Notes: a model not told the origin generated them from the sequence alone. Numbered from the stretch's first letter, positions 50,765 through 60,655 are shown. The stretch is 64,000 bases of DNA from Candidatus Accumulibacter adjunctus (GCA_000585015.1 JFAX01000006.1:81455-145454); one strand, 5' to 3'. Made by a program: numbers and translations.

Positions 50765-52686
50765 GCCACGTAGCTCCTGAGTTCTTCGGCAACGTCTGCC
50801 GGATCACGCCGGTCGAGGTAGATGCGACTCCACACCTCGAGATTCAGCAGCGCCAGCAGGATGTCGGTGCCATCGATCCGGTTGGCCTCATGGTCAGCAA
50901 TCAGCCGTTCGACCAGCGGAGAATGGAACAAGGCACGCGCCTCGACCACTGACGGCGCCAGCAGACGGCGCAGCAGCGGCGCCAGCTCACGTTTCAGCCA
51001 GGCGCCCATCGGCGTGCCGAAACCGCGCTTCTGGCGATTGAGGATGTCGTCCGGCAGCAGGTCGGCCAGAGCCAGCTTCAGGAGGCTCTTCAGCCGCCCG
51101 TCGCGCACCTTGACGGCTGCCGGGATCGATGCCGCCAACTCGACGAGCTGGTGATCCAGCAACGGTACCCGGCACTCGAGCGACACCGCCATGCTCATCT
51201 TGTCGGTCAGCAGCAGCAGGTCGTCCGGCAGCTGCGTTTCCACATCGACGGCGAACATGCGGTTCAGCTCGTCACCATTGCCAGCGGCAGCGAAGGCACG
51301 GGTCAGCGGATCCGAGGCCTGGCCGCGTGGCTCGGTCAGCAACGCGGCGACCGCCTGCCGGTCCAGTACCTGCAGGTAACTGCGATAGCGTTCATCGGCG
51401 CTCATCTCGGCCGAGGCGATGAAGCCCTTCGCCAGACGCATCCGGTTGAGCAGACCCGCGTGCCGGTCTGCCGGCAGGCGCGCCGCAGCCAGACTTGCCA
51501 GGCTGCGCAGCCACCGCGGCAGGTTGCGATAGCGCTGGGCATAGTGCCCGCCGAGGTAGCGCCGGTAGCCGCCGAACAACTCGTCACCGCCGACCCCGGA
51601 CAGGATCACCTTGACATCCTCGCGCGCGAACTCGGAGACGAGGAAGGTGGTGATGAAGGCGGTATCGGACAGTGGCTCGTCCATGTGCCAGAGCAACTTG
51701 GGCAACAGCGAAACCACATCCGGCCGGACGAGGATCTCACGGTGCTCGGTGGCAAAGAGCTCGGCCACCCGGCGCGCATGGGGCAGTTCGTTGTACAGCG
51801 TCTCCGCTTCGCCACCGGTGAAACCGATGGCGTAGGTTCGGATCGGCTGCTCGGAATGGCGAGCCATCAGCCCGACGACGGCGCTCGAATCGACGCCCCC
51901 CGACAGGAAAGCGCCGATCGGCACGTCACTGACCATCTGCATCCGCACCGACTCGTCGAGTTGCGCGCGCACCCGGTCACGCCACTCGCTCTCGGATACG
52001 CCCGGGATGCAGCGGTCGGGCAGGCGCCAGTAGCGCCACTCGCGGACCTCGCCCGCCTCGACCGCCAGCAGCGTCGCCGGTGGCAGCTTGCGGATGCCCT
52101 TGAAGATGCAACCGGGCGCGGCGACGTATCCGAGGTGCAGGTAGTCAGCCAGCACCTCGCGATCGAGCTCGGCGCTGATTCCTGGCAGGGCGAGCAAGGC
52201 CTTGGCTTCGCTGGCAAAAGCCAGCCGCTGCCAGTCATGCAGGACGTACAGGGGCTTCACGCCCAGCCGGTCACGCCCGATCAACAGGCGATGCCGGCGC
52301 GCGTCCCAGAGGGCGAAGTCGAACATCCCGTTCAGGCGCTGGATGAACTCGTCCCCTTCCGCGTCATAGAGATGGAGGAGCACTTCGCAGTCGGAACCGG
52401 TCTTGAAGCGGTATCCCTTGTCCTGCAACTCGCGACGCAACTCGCGATAGTTGTAGATCTCGCCATTGCAGACCAGCCACAGGCTGCCGTCGGCGTTCGA
52501 CAGCGGCTGGTGACCACCGGCAAGATCGATGATCGACAGCCGCCGCATGGCGATGCCGCACGGGCCGTCGAGATGGCTGCCTTCGTCGTCGGGACCGCGA
52601 TGCCGGGTGCGCTCACCCATGGCCGACAGAATCCCGGGCTCGACGCTCAACCCGTCAAAACGATAGATGCCGTGAATGCCACACAC
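50761..52686 (-). CDS. asnB: Asparagine synthase (glutamine-hydrolysing), glycan-locus type
   Basis: Full-length class II amidotransferase, 641 residues. N-terminal nucleophile Cys2 in MCGIHGIYRF; RHRGPDDEG and CNGEIYNYREL are the glutaminase core. The synthetase half has the loop LSGGVDSSAVV, LSGVGGDELFGGYRRY, and the C-terminal RQKRGFGTPMGAWL. In exosortase loci such enzymes are thought to amidate a uronic acid or other carboxyl group of the glycan rather than make free asparagine. It lies 15 bp from the TIGR04063-type glycosyltransferase. One of three AsnB-type genes in the window. Confidence 0.9.
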   Translation of the reverse strand: MCGIHGIYRFDGLSVEPGILSAMGERTRHRGPDDEGSHLDGPCGIAMRRLSIIDLAGGHQPLSNADGSLWLVCNGEIYNYRELRRELQDKGYRFKTGSDCEVLLHLYDAEGDEFIQRLNGMFDFALWDARRHRLLIGRDRLGVKPLYVLHDWQRLAFASEAKALLALPGISAELDREVLADYLHLGYVAAPGCIFKGIRKLPPATLLAVEAGEVREWRYWRLPDRCIPGVSESEWRDRVRAQLDESVRMQMVSDVPIGAFLSGGVDSSAVVGLMARHSEQPIRTYAIGFTGGEAETLYNELPHARRVAELFATEHREILVRPDVVSLLPKLLWHMDEPLSDTAFITTFLVSEFAREDVKVILSGVGGDELFGGYRRYLGGHYAQRYRNLPRWLRSLASLAAARLPADRHAGLLNRMRLAKGFIASAEMSADERYRSYLQVLDRQAVAALLTEPRGQASDPLTRAFAAAGNGDELNRMFAVDVETQLPDDLLLLTDKMSMAVSLECRVPLLDHQLVELAASIPAAVKVRDGRLKSLLKLALADLLPDDILNRQKRGFGTPMGAWLKRELAPLLRRLLAPSVVEARALFHSPLVERLIADHEANRIDGTDILLALLNLEVWSRIYLDRRDPADVAEELRSYVA

Positions 52687-52701
52687 GCTGGAACCTCGCG
52701 C

Positions 52702-53913
52702 TCAGATTGATGGGCTGCGGCCGTAGCGGGCCAGAGCCCGCCGATAGACCTCGCGATAACGCGCCACGCTGCTCGCCCAGGTTCGCTCGACCTCGACGAA
52801 ACGGCGTGCCTGCTGGCGAATTGCCGGCCATCGCTGGCGCTTGTTGAGCAGTTCGTCGATCGCCGCCGCCAGGGAAGCGACATCACCGGCACGAAAAAGG
52901 GAGCCTGTCTCGCCGTCTCGGATCAACTCGCGGTGGCCGCCGACGTCGGAGGCGACGAGCATGCGTCCCTGCGCCATCGCCTCGAGCGGCTTCAGCGGAG
53001 TGACCAGCTCGGTCAGTCGGATCGGCAGGCGCGGGTAGGCCAGGACGTCGATCACGCCATAGTAGCGTTGCACTTCGGCGTGCGGCACCCGACCGGTGAA
53101 GATGACGTACGGTGCGATGCCGGCGGCAGTCGCCTGCGCCCGCAAGCTGCTCTCCTGCGGCCCGCCACCGACGAGCAGCACGCGCAATTGTGGATGCCGG
53201 GGCAACAGAAGGCGGGCGGCTTCGAGGAGCAGGTCGAGCCCTTCATAGCCGTAGAACGAACCGGCAAAACCAATGACCGTCGCGCCATCGAGTCCGAGCG
53301 ACTGCCGCAGTTCGACATCCGGATCTGCGTCGAGGCGAAAGCGCTCGACGTCGACCGCGTTCGGGATCACCGTGATGCGTTGCGCAGGGATGCCGCGCAT
53401 CGCGATGTCGCCACGCAAGCCCTCACAGATCGTCGTCACCTGGTCGGCACGACGCAGGGCGTAGCTCTCCAGTGCCCGTGATGCGCGGTAGCGCAGGCTG
53501 CCGGCGCGCGTCGTCCCATGGTCGACCGCTGCATCCTCCCACGACGCGCGCATTTCGTAGACCACCGGCAGGCGCCGACGCCGGCCCACCCAAAGGCTCG
53601 GCAACGCGTTCAATACCGGCGAGTGGGCGTGGATCAGGTCTGGCTCGGTCGTGCTGACCAATTGCTGCAGGCGTGCCGCGGTCAGGCGCATCTGCTGCAA
53701 CAGGCCGCAGCCGGCAGCGCTCGGCGTACGGTTGAAGAGCCAGCCGTCGACCTCCTCGTACAGGGCATCACCAGCGCCCTGTTTCGGTGTCGTCAGGTGC
53801 ACCGTCTGCCAACCGAGCGCGTGCTGCTCGCGCAGGATGGCCAGCGTGCGGAAACTGTAGCCGCTGTGCAACGGCAACGAATGGTCGAGAACGTGCAGGA
53901 TGCGCAGGCTCAT
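52702..53913 (-). CDS. XrtA-associated glycosyltransferase (TIGR04063-like)
   Basis: Glycosyltransferase of 403 residues from the ATG at 53913 (overlap ATGA with the amidotransferase). The opening LRILHVLDHSLPLHSGYSFRT is the hallmark of the PEP-CTERM/exosortase A-associated family TIGR04063. The acceptor-side middle has VVYEMRASWEDAAVDHG, and the donor-side has PNAVDVERF and RLTELVTPLKPLEAMAQGRMLVAS. It is a GT4-type enzyme expected to add a sugar to the repeat unit. Confidence 0.88.
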   Translation of the reverse strand: MSLRILHVLDHSLPLHSGYSFRTLAILREQHALGWQTVHLTTPKQGAGDALYEEVDGWLFNRTPSAAGCGLLQQMRLTAARLQQLVSTTEPDLIHAHSPVLNALPSLWVGRRRRLPVVYEMRASWEDAAVDHGTTRAGSLRYRASRALESYALRRADQVTTICEGLRGDIAMRGIPAQRITVIPNAVDVERFRLDADPDVELRQSLGLDGATVIGFAGSFYGYEGLDLLLEAARLLLPRHPQLRVLLVGGGPQESSLRAQATAAGIAPYVIFTGRVPHAEVQRYYGVIDVLAYPRLPIRLTELVTPLKPLEAMAQGRMLVASDVGGHRELIRDGETGSLFRAGDVASLAAAIDELLNKRQRWPAIRQQARRFVEVERTWASSVARYREVYRRALARYGRSPSI

Positions 53914-55850
53914 GGCGCTGCGCCGGCCACTGCGACCGCGGCAGGATGCTCGGCAGGCGCGTCCATGACGTTGCGCAGAAAAGCCTCGAACATCAGTATC
54001 GTCCACAGGGGCGAACTGTAGTCTCTTGCCCCTGACTGGTGCGCGTCGATCAGATGCCGCAGGTAGGCGGCGTTGAACCAGCCCGTGGCCGCCAGGCGCG
54101 GCCCGAGCACGGCCTGCTGGACGCGTTCCCGCAGGGGGCCGCGGAACCAGCGTGCAAGCGGCACGGCGAAACCCATCTTCGGGCGGAACAGGACATCCTG
54201 CGGCAGCCGCGGCTTCATGGCTTCCTTCAGCAGGAACTTCCCCTCCTGGCCGCGCACCTTGAGCGACGAGGGCAGAGTCGCCATCCACTCGACCAGTTCG
54301 TGATCCATCAACGGCTCGCGGACCTCCAGCGAATGTGCCATGCTGGCGCGGTCCACCTTGGTGTTGATGTCGCCGACGAGGTAGGTCTTGAGATCGAGGT
54401 ACTGGATCAGGGCAAGCGGATCGTCGGTACCGGCTCGCTGCGCGTGCCGGCGGAAGACCTCCTGCGCGCCGTAGTCACCTGCCTCGCGGCGAAAGCGGTC
54501 GCTGAACAGCTCACGGCGCATCGGATCACGCAGGATCGACATGGCGTGGAAATATCCGCCAACAGTCGTTCTGGCCATGCCCTCGAAAGTCGTCTTGGCA
54601 CGAAACATGCGGGGCGCCCAATCGGCCTTCGGGTAGGCGCGGCCGAGCAGGCCGAAGAGCGGCCGCCGGACGCCATACGGCAGTGCCGCGCGCAGACGTT
54701 CTTCCATCAGGTGCAGACGGTAGCGGCGATAACCACCGAAGGTCTCATCGCCACCGTCGCCGGAAAGCGCCACCGTCACATGCTTGCGTGCGAGTTGACA
54801 GACGCGGTAGGTGGGAATCGCCGAGCTGTCGGCATACGGCTCGTCGTACAGCCGGGCGAGTGTATCGATCAGATCGAAGTCATCGCTGGCGACGAGGTCA
54901 CAGTGATGATTGGTCCGGTAACGCTCGGCAACCTTCTGCGCAAAGGCAGCCTCGTTGAAGGCCGGATCGTCGAAAGCGATCGAGCAGGTGTTCACCGGTG
55001 CCGACGAAAGGCCCGCCATCAGGGCGACGACGGCGCTCGAATCGACCCCACCGGAGAGGAAGGCACCGAGTGGCACTTCGGCGATCATGCGCAGGCGGAT
55101 CGACTCGCCAAGCCTCTCGTCGAGCTGTGCGCAGGCGTCAGCCAGCGAGATGCGGCTGTCGAGACTGAAGCGCACGTCCCAGTACTCCTTTGGCTCGGCC
55201 AGCGGCATTCCCCGCCGCAGCGTCAGCGTGTGCGCCGGTGGCAGCTTCCGCGCCTGGCTGAAGATCGTTCGTGGCTCGGCAACATAACCCAGGGCGAAGT
55301 ATTCCTCGACCGCCAGCGGATCGATGTCACGAGCCAGTCCGCCATGCGCCAGCAGCGACTTGAGCTCGGAGCCGAAGAGGAAGGTTCCGTCGGGCAGGAG
55401 GGCATAGTACAGCGGCTTCACGGCGAGCCGGTCGCGCGCCAGGAAGAGCGTCTGCTGATTGCGATCCCAGAGCGCGAAGGCGAACATGCCGCGAAAGCGA
55501 CGCACACAATCCTCGCCCCAGGACTCCCAGGCGTGCACGATCACCTCGGTGTCGCTGCGCGTGTGAAAGCGGTGACCAAGTGCCAGCAGCTCGGGGATCA
55601 ACTCCTGGTAGTTGTAGATCTCGCCGTTGAACACCACGCAGACGCTCTGATCCTCGTTGTAGAGCGGCTGCTGCCCGGTCGACAGGTCGATGATCGACAG
55701 GCGCCGGTGACCAAGCCCAACCCCGGGCTCGATGTGCAGGCCACCCTCATCGGGGCCGCGATGGTGCTGCGATTCGTTCATCCGCGCCAGCACGGCACGC
55801 TCAACATGACGCTGGCTACGGGTATCGAAAATTCCGGTAATACCGCACAT
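53910..55850 (-). CDS. Exosortase A system-associated amidotransferase 1 (TIGR03108-like)
   Basis: AsnB-type amidotransferase, 646 residues from the ATG at 55850, giving MCGITGIFDT with nucleophilic Cys2; the longer frame to 55985 is not family-like. HHRGPDEGG and VFNGEIYNYQEL mark the glutaminase, LSGGVDSSAVV and LSGDGGDETFGGYRRYR the synthetase, and FRPKMGFAVPLARWF the C-terminal motif. Sequence and position between TIGR03088- and TIGR04063-type glycosyltransferases match the XrtA amidotransferase 1 family. It and the 50761 gene are homologous and may amidate different residues. Confidence 0.9.
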   Translation of the reverse strand: MCGITGIFDTRSQRHVERAVLARMNESQHHRGPDEGGLHIEPGVGLGHRRLSIIDLSTGQQPLYNEDQSVCVVFNGEIYNYQELIPELLALGHRFHTRSDTEVIVHAWESWGEDCVRRFRGMFAFALWDRNQQTLFLARDRLAVKPLYYALLPDGTFLFGSELKSLLAHGGLARDIDPLAVEEYFALGYVAEPRTIFSQARKLPPAHTLTLRRGMPLAEPKEYWDVRFSLDSRISLADACAQLDERLGESIRLRMIAEVPLGAFLSGGVDSSAVVALMAGLSSAPVNTCSIAFDDPAFNEAAFAQKVAERYRTNHHCDLVASDDFDLIDTLARLYDEPYADSSAIPTYRVCQLARKHVTVALSGDGGDETFGGYRRYRLHLMEERLRAALPYGVRRPLFGLLGRAYPKADWAPRMFRAKTTFEGMARTTVGGYFHAMSILRDPMRRELFSDRFRREAGDYGAQEVFRRHAQRAGTDDPLALIQYLDLKTYLVGDINTKVDRASMAHSLEVREPLMDHELVEWMATLPSSLKVRGQEGKFLLKEAMKPRLPQDVLFRPKMGFAVPLARWFRGPLRERVQQAVLGPRLAATGWFNAAYLRHLIDAHQSGARDYSSPLWTILMFEAFLRNVMDAPAEHPAAVAVAGAAP

Positions 55851-55924
55851 ATCGAATATCTGTCTTTTCGTGGAAAGAAAACAAGCGATCGTCCGCAAGT
55901 CGCTGCAGCAATGACAGCGGCGCC

Positions 55925-57139
55925 TCAACCGCCCTCGGCCCGCCCGGCAGCGCAGTCCGACCGGCGGCTGGCCAGCGGTGTGCAAGCCTGCCCACTGCGA
56001 TCACAGAACTCCTCATAGACCGACTGGTAGTTCGCCAGCATCGTTGCCAGACTGAAGCGGGCAACGGCGACTTCCCGCGCCGCACTCCCGTGTCGCTGAC
56101 GCAGGCTCGAATCGGCGAGATAGCGTCGCAGCAGGTCGCCCAGTCCAGCAACGTCCCGCGGCTGGAAAAGGCGCCCGCTGACCTCATCGGCGACCAACTC
56201 GATGTTGCCGCCCGTGGCCGTCGCCAGCAGCGGCAGACCCGTCGCCATGGCCTCCAGAAGCGTGTTCGAAATCCCCTCCGCGAGCGACGGCAGGACGAAG
56301 AGGTCGAAAGCCTGCAGCAGCTCGCAAACGTTGCCGACCGCGCCGGGAAACCAGGTCAGAGATGAAATGCCGAGTTCGGCGGCGAGGCCGCGCAGTGACT
56401 CGCGCAACGGCCCATCGCCGACGACCACCAACCGTGCACGCGACGCGGCCACATCTCCGTCCGTGGCGACGCGGGCAAAGGCGCGAAGCAGCGTTGCCTG
56501 ATCCTTGACAGCCTGCAGCCGTCCCACCGTTCCGATCACGACGCTGCCCGGAACGGCAAAGCCCTCGGGCAGCGACCGCCAGCGATCAGCATGGGTGGTC
56601 GGCGCGTAACGCTGGGTATCGACGCCGTTGATGATCTGCGTGACCCGGCGCGCCGAGATCCCGACACGCTCGACGAGGTAATTGCGCAACTCGGCCGACA
56701 CCGTGATGTAGCGGTCGACCAGCGGCGCGTGCAGGCGGCGCAGCAGCGCCGGCTTGAGCCGCCGCCCGGCAAGATCGTCGACATCCCAGCCGTGCTCGCC
56801 ATGAATGCAATACGGCACGCCCGCGAGCCTGGCCGGCAACAGCGCATCGAGTCCGGACTGGTTGCGCGAATGAACGACCGTCGGCTGCAATCGGCGACAC
56901 AAATGGAACAGGTCGCGCCTGAGCCGCCAGACGCCGACGCGGGAACGATGCAGAGCAATCACCGGCGCGTCGGAACGCGTCAGGCGAAAGCGAAAGTCGG
57001 AAAAATCCTCGACGCACGCCACCGCATGGCGAAACCGGTTCTCCGGAAGATGGTTGATGAGGTTGACGAGACCGTTCTCCATGCCCCCGGTGACGAGGTG
57101 ATGGATCACATGCAGGATCAGGGGCCGGCTCTCGGACAT
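55925..57139 (-). CDS. XrtA-associated glycosyltransferase (TIGR03088-like)
   Basis: Glycosyltransferase of 404 residues, from an ATG at 57139 (TGATG with the upstream stop). Opening HVIHHLVTGGMENGLVNLINHL, typical of TIGR03088, followed by VVHSRNQSGLDALLPARLA and IHGEHGWDVDDL. Donor-binding SLAEGISNTLLEAMATGLPLLATA. C-terminal 20 residues are Cys/Arg-rich without assignment. It is expected to transfer a sugar early in repeat-unit synthesis. Confidence 0.88.
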   Translation of the reverse strand: MSESRPLILHVIHHLVTGGMENGLVNLINHLPENRFRHAVACVEDFSDFRFRLTRSDAPVIALHRSRVGVWRLRRDLFHLCRRLQPTVVHSRNQSGLDALLPARLAGVPYCIHGEHGWDVDDLAGRRLKPALLRRLHAPLVDRYITVSAELRNYLVERVGISARRVTQIINGVDTQRYAPTTHADRWRSLPEGFAVPGSVVIGTVGRLQAVKDQATLLRAFARVATDGDVAASRARLVVVGDGPLRESLRGLAAELGISSLTWFPGAVGNVCELLQAFDLFVLPSLAEGISNTLLEAMATGLPLLATATGGNIELVADEVSGRLFQPRDVAGLGDLLRRYLADSSLRQRHGSAAREVAVARFSLATMLANYQSVYEEFCDRSGQACTPLASRRSDCAAGRAEGG

Positions 57140-58731
57140 CAGGTCAGTCCGACGCACTGCAAGAGGAAGGCGCGGTCGGAGAACTCCCAGTTGATCCCCC
57201 GGCGGACCACGTTGAACGCGTCGACGCACCGCAGGTTGCTGCCACCATAGGCTGAAAGGCAACCCACATAACCTGCCTGCCGCACCAGATCAAGGCGCTC
57301 CGCGGTCATGTGCTGCCGACCACCATACGGATAGGCAAAGACGCAGTCCTGCACGGCCAGTTCGCGACGCAGGTCGGACAGTGAGCGGCACAACTCGTCC
57401 CAGACCACTTCTGCCGGCTCGCTGGCGCAGTCGATATGGCTGACGGTGTGCGAACCGATCGTGAATCCGGCCGCCCGCATCTGTCGCAGATGCTCCCATT
57501 GCATCACGGGAAGCGGCGGATTGCCACGCCGGATGTCGTGCGCGAAGCGTTGATCGCTATTGACGATGCCGGTGGCCACGAAGAAGGCTGCCGGCACCTG
57601 ATGTCGCAGCAGACTGGGCACCGCGTTGACATAGTTGTCGAGGTAGCCGTCGTCGAAGGTGACGCAGACCAATGGCTTGGACGATCGCGGAATCGTCCGG
57701 CACGCCAGGACTTCAGCGAGGGAGATTACGCGGCAATGCTGCCGCAGCAACGACATCTGCCGCTCGAACTGCTCGATCCCGACACTGAGGTTGTCACGCA
57801 CGGAGTCCGTCACCCGGTGGTAGAGGAGAACGGTGATCCTTGGCGGCAGAAGCGCGTACGCGCCGAGCTGCCAGCTGCGGCAAGCGGCAACACTGAAAGC
57901 GGCTTTGGCCAGGCGTCCAGCCAGTGACTCCCGGACGACATCCGTCGCGGCCAGCTTGCGTCGCAGTGCCGCCACCTGCGCCAGGGTCGGTTTGCGGTAG
58001 GTTCTGCCCCCCGCAGGCTGGGGCGTTGCCGGGCGACGTCCGGCAACGATTTCGCCGACGACGTCGCGCATAAGCTCGACACCGACCTCATCGAGGCGCA
58101 ACTGCAGCCCACGCAAGCTCGAATGCTTCTCACGTTCGACCACCGCCGCGGCCGCCACCTCGCCGGTGTCGAGCTTGTCGTCGACCCAATGAACGGTACA
58201 ACCGACCGCGTCTTCACCGTTCCACAGTTCCCAGAAAGCTGGCGGCATGCCGCGATAGTCCGGGACCTTCCCCTTGTGCAGATTGATGGTACCCGCCGTC
58301 GGAAGGGCAAAGAGCGCTCGCCGCAGAATCGGAGCAGCGAGTGACAACCCGACGTGTGGCGCGAAATCCCTGACCGCAGCCAGCGCTTCGCTGCCGTGGA
58401 TGTCGGCCACGTGCAACACACGAACGTTCGGTCGCGCGGCCAGAGCCGACGCCGCGAACTCGTGTCCAGGAGCCGGCGGTACAACGGGGTTGCCGGCGGG
58501 TCGGAGCCGCTGCCAGATGTCCGCCAGCTGATACGGCAGCCAGCGCCAGCCGTTGCGTCGCAGGTTGCGCCACTGGCTGCGGCAGATTTGGCGGACGCTC
58601 TTCGCCGGGGCGTGAACGAGGATCAGCCAGGACAGACCCGCAAGGGAACGGTCGATCTCGACGATTCCCTTGCGCACCGAGTAAGCGAGGTTGCCGGTAT
58701 AAACGACCAAGCGTCTCTGCTGATTGTCCAT
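57139..58731 (-). CDS. Formyltransferase / polysaccharide deacetylase fusion
   Basis: Two-domain enzyme of 530 residues; ATG at 58731 with AGGGG upstream. Residues about 70-240 are a folate-type formyltransferase: TINLHKGKVPDYRGMPPAFWEL holds the active-site asparagine and histidine, and VHWVDDKLDTGEV the catalytic aspartate motif. After a linker, residues about 310-530 are a NodB-type deacetylase: VTFDDGYLDNYVNAVPS, IGSHTVSHIDC (H-x3-H) and AYPYGGRQHM. A single protein could remove an acetyl group and add a formyl group to an amino-sugar, which would be an elegant coupling; no such activity is proven. It begins a run after a 287 bp gap following xrtA. Confidence 0.85.
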   Translation of the reverse strand: MDNQQRRLVVYTGNLAYSVRKGIVEIDRSLAGLSWLILVHAPAKSVRQICRSQWRNLRRNGWRWLPYQLADIWQRLRPAGNPVVPPAPGHEFAASALAARPNVRVLHVADIHGSEALAAVRDFAPHVGLSLAAPILRRALFALPTAGTINLHKGKVPDYRGMPPAFWELWNGEDAVGCTVHWVDDKLDTGEVAAAAVVEREKHSSLRGLQLRLDEVGVELMRDVVGEIVAGRRPATPQPAGGRTYRKPTLAQVAALRRKLAATDVVRESLAGRLAKAAFSVAACRSWQLGAYALLPPRITVLLYHRVTDSVRDNLSVGIEQFERQMSLLRQHCRVISLAEVLACRTIPRSSKPLVCVTFDDGYLDNYVNAVPSLLRHQVPAAFFVATGIVNSDQRFAHDIRRGNPPLPVMQWEHLRQMRAAGFTIGSHTVSHIDCASEPAEVVWDELCRSLSDLRRELAVQDCVFAYPYGGRQHMTAERLDLVRQAGYVGCLSAYGGSNLRCVDAFNVVRRGINWEFSDRAFLLQCVGLT

Positions 58732-59018
58732 TGCCCCTGTCGATATCCCCAGTGATGTCACCGCAGCGGAAGGCCAGGAACCCGAGCCGCACCCCATGCC
58801 ACAGCAAGCCGCCTGGCACTCGCTGCCGGCAGACAACACCATCGTCTCGTCTGTCCGCGGCGGCGACGCCCGGCCAGGCTCTCATCCCCTACGGGCTGGC
58901 CGCCGGCTGCACCGCTCGTTGCCGCCAGTCAGTGTGCAAATGATCGCTCGGCGCGCCGCCGGCTGCCGTGTCATTGTTCACGATCGGCAACAGCCGGACA
59001 GCAGCCGGCTGCAGGTGT

Positions 59019-60572
59019 TCAGCGCCCTCTCGCCGTCTGCCGCAAAGCGTTTCCGATCTCCCCTCCGGCGACTGCGGCGAAATCGCCCAGCGTCGCATCG
59101 CCAGCCCCAGGTCGGTCCTGCTGCGCGAACAGGATGACGACGGCGGAGTCGTCGCCTTGGCCAGTGAGGCGCGACAGCGCCGTGTAGGCTTTGGCGATGG
59201 CGTCACTGGAAGTCCAGCGGCCATTGATCCAGTACCATTGCCACACCAGCAGGCGCGAACTTTCGAGGCCACGCAATTCCGCGGTACGGACTCTGACTGG
59301 CTGCCCGTCGAATGAAATCTCCTTGACACCGCCCGCAACCCTTGCCCATACCGGATCGTCGCTCGCCACCAGGACATTGGTCGAGCTGACCAGCTTGCGC
59401 TGCTGGTCCTGGTTGCGGTAGTAGGCCACGAAGAGGCCGACGCGGCGGCCATCGTGCGCGAACACGGCCTGCTCGCGCGCGTCGGCGCCGGCAAACCGCG
59501 GCTGCCAGTCGTACGGGCTGACGGCGTCGCTCTTCTGCCAACCGGCGATAGAGCCGAGTGGCGCCAGGCTCCTCAGTTCGCGACCTGTGGCGTGGTCGAG
59601 TTGCCACAGTGCCAAGGGCCACAGTCCCGCCACCAGCACGGTTGCCACTCCTGCCGTCAGCAGCGCAGCCACTGACGCACGCGAACCCGATGCCGGTACG
59701 TCGACCGACGCCTGTGGCAGCACCTCATCCTCACGCCAGCGCGCGCCAATCCAGAACATCGCGAGAATGACGATGCCGAAGAACAGCCAGCCATAGACCA
59801 GGTGGTCGACGCCGACTGCCAGCTTGTTGCCGGAAAGGTGGCCGAGCATGACGATCATGTAGGCCCGTCCCCAGTTGGCAAGAACCGGCACGATGATCGA
59901 GACGAGGACGAACAGCAGTCGTCGCCAGAGCGATCGATAGGTGAGATAGGCGTACAGCGTGCCGACCGTGATCGAGGCGATGAGGTAGCGCACGCCACTG
60001 CAGGCCTCGACCACCGCCCAGTTGCCGCTCGGAATCACCAGATGCTGTCCCTCGCGGTAAACCGGGATGCCGCTGAGCCGCAATCCGGCAACCGTCGCAT
60101 CGGCCGTCCACTCCATCAGCTTTGGTTGGGTGAAATCACCGAAGGGAACGGCGAAGAAGAGGAACAGCAGCGGAAACGCAAGCCAGCGCGCAACCTGCCA
60201 GCCGACCACCGCCGGTACTGCCAGGATCAGCATGGCGACCAGGGCAAACTGCGTGAGGGCGTTGACCGCGGCCACCTGCCCCAGCAACCAGCCAAAGCCG
60301 GCCGCTGCCAGCAGCAAGACGGCGAGGTAGCTCGGACGTGGCGTCAGCGCGGTGAGCCCCGCCCGGAGACGCCAGACCAGCCACAACGCGATGGGTGGCA
60401 CGATCATTCCATGCGCATAGGTGTCGGAGCGCCACCAGATGCTCGCCATGTCCACCACCGTCTCCCGAAAGAGCGCCAGAATCAGCAGCAGAACCAGGAA
60501 CAGGGCGGGTCCGGCCAGCCGCCAGGCAGGGTCGATCGCGGCGGTGGCGGAACTTGTTTCGCGGGCAATCAT
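59019..60572 (-). CDS. xrtA: Exosortase A with C-terminal EpsI domain
   Basis: Membrane transpeptidase that cleaves PEP-CTERM sorting signals and links proteins to the surface or an exopolysaccharide. It has 517 residues. Residues about 20-280 form the exosortase domain of eight membrane helices, with catalytic Cys191 in VVEACSGVRYLIAS, Arg236 in NWGRAYMIVMLGH and His257 in GVDHLVYGW. After about 290 a periplasmic EpsI-type domain follows (GLFVAYYRNQDQQRKLV; DGQPVRVRTAELRG). Fused EpsI is usual in the XrtA group. No PEP-CTERM protein is encoded in the window. Confidence 0.93.
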   Translation of the reverse strand: MIARETSSATAAIDPAWRLAGPALFLVLLLILALFRETVVDMASIWWRSDTYAHGMIVPPIALWLVWRLRAGLTALTPRPSYLAVLLLAAAGFGWLLGQVAAVNALTQFALVAMLILAVPAVVGWQVARWLAFPLLFLFFAVPFGDFTQPKLMEWTADATVAGLRLSGIPVYREGQHLVIPSGNWAVVEACSGVRYLIASITVGTLYAYLTYRSLWRRLLFVLVSIIVPVLANWGRAYMIVMLGHLSGNKLAVGVDHLVYGWLFFGIVILAMFWIGARWREDEVLPQASVDVPASGSRASVAALLTAGVATVLVAGLWPLALWQLDHATGRELRSLAPLGSIAGWQKSDAVSPYDWQPRFAGADAREQAVFAHDGRRVGLFVAYYRNQDQQRKLVSSTNVLVASDDPVWARVAGGVKEISFDGQPVRVRTAELRGLESSRLLVWQWYWINGRWTSSDAIAKAYTALSRLTGQGDDSAVVILFAQQDRPGAGDATLGDFAAVAGGEIGNALRQTARGR

Positions 60573-60655
60573 GTGAGGCTTTCAGCAGGCATGAGGTGCG
60601 GGAAGAAAGGAAACAGTTTGGGCCGGAAACAACATGGGATCACGCCCATGCTGGC

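Noticed and set aside
59001..59012. 12 bp palindrome GCAGCCGGCTGC just after the xrtA stop as a terminator
   Set aside because: A palindrome without loop bases and without a T-tract; such short GC palindromes are frequent here.
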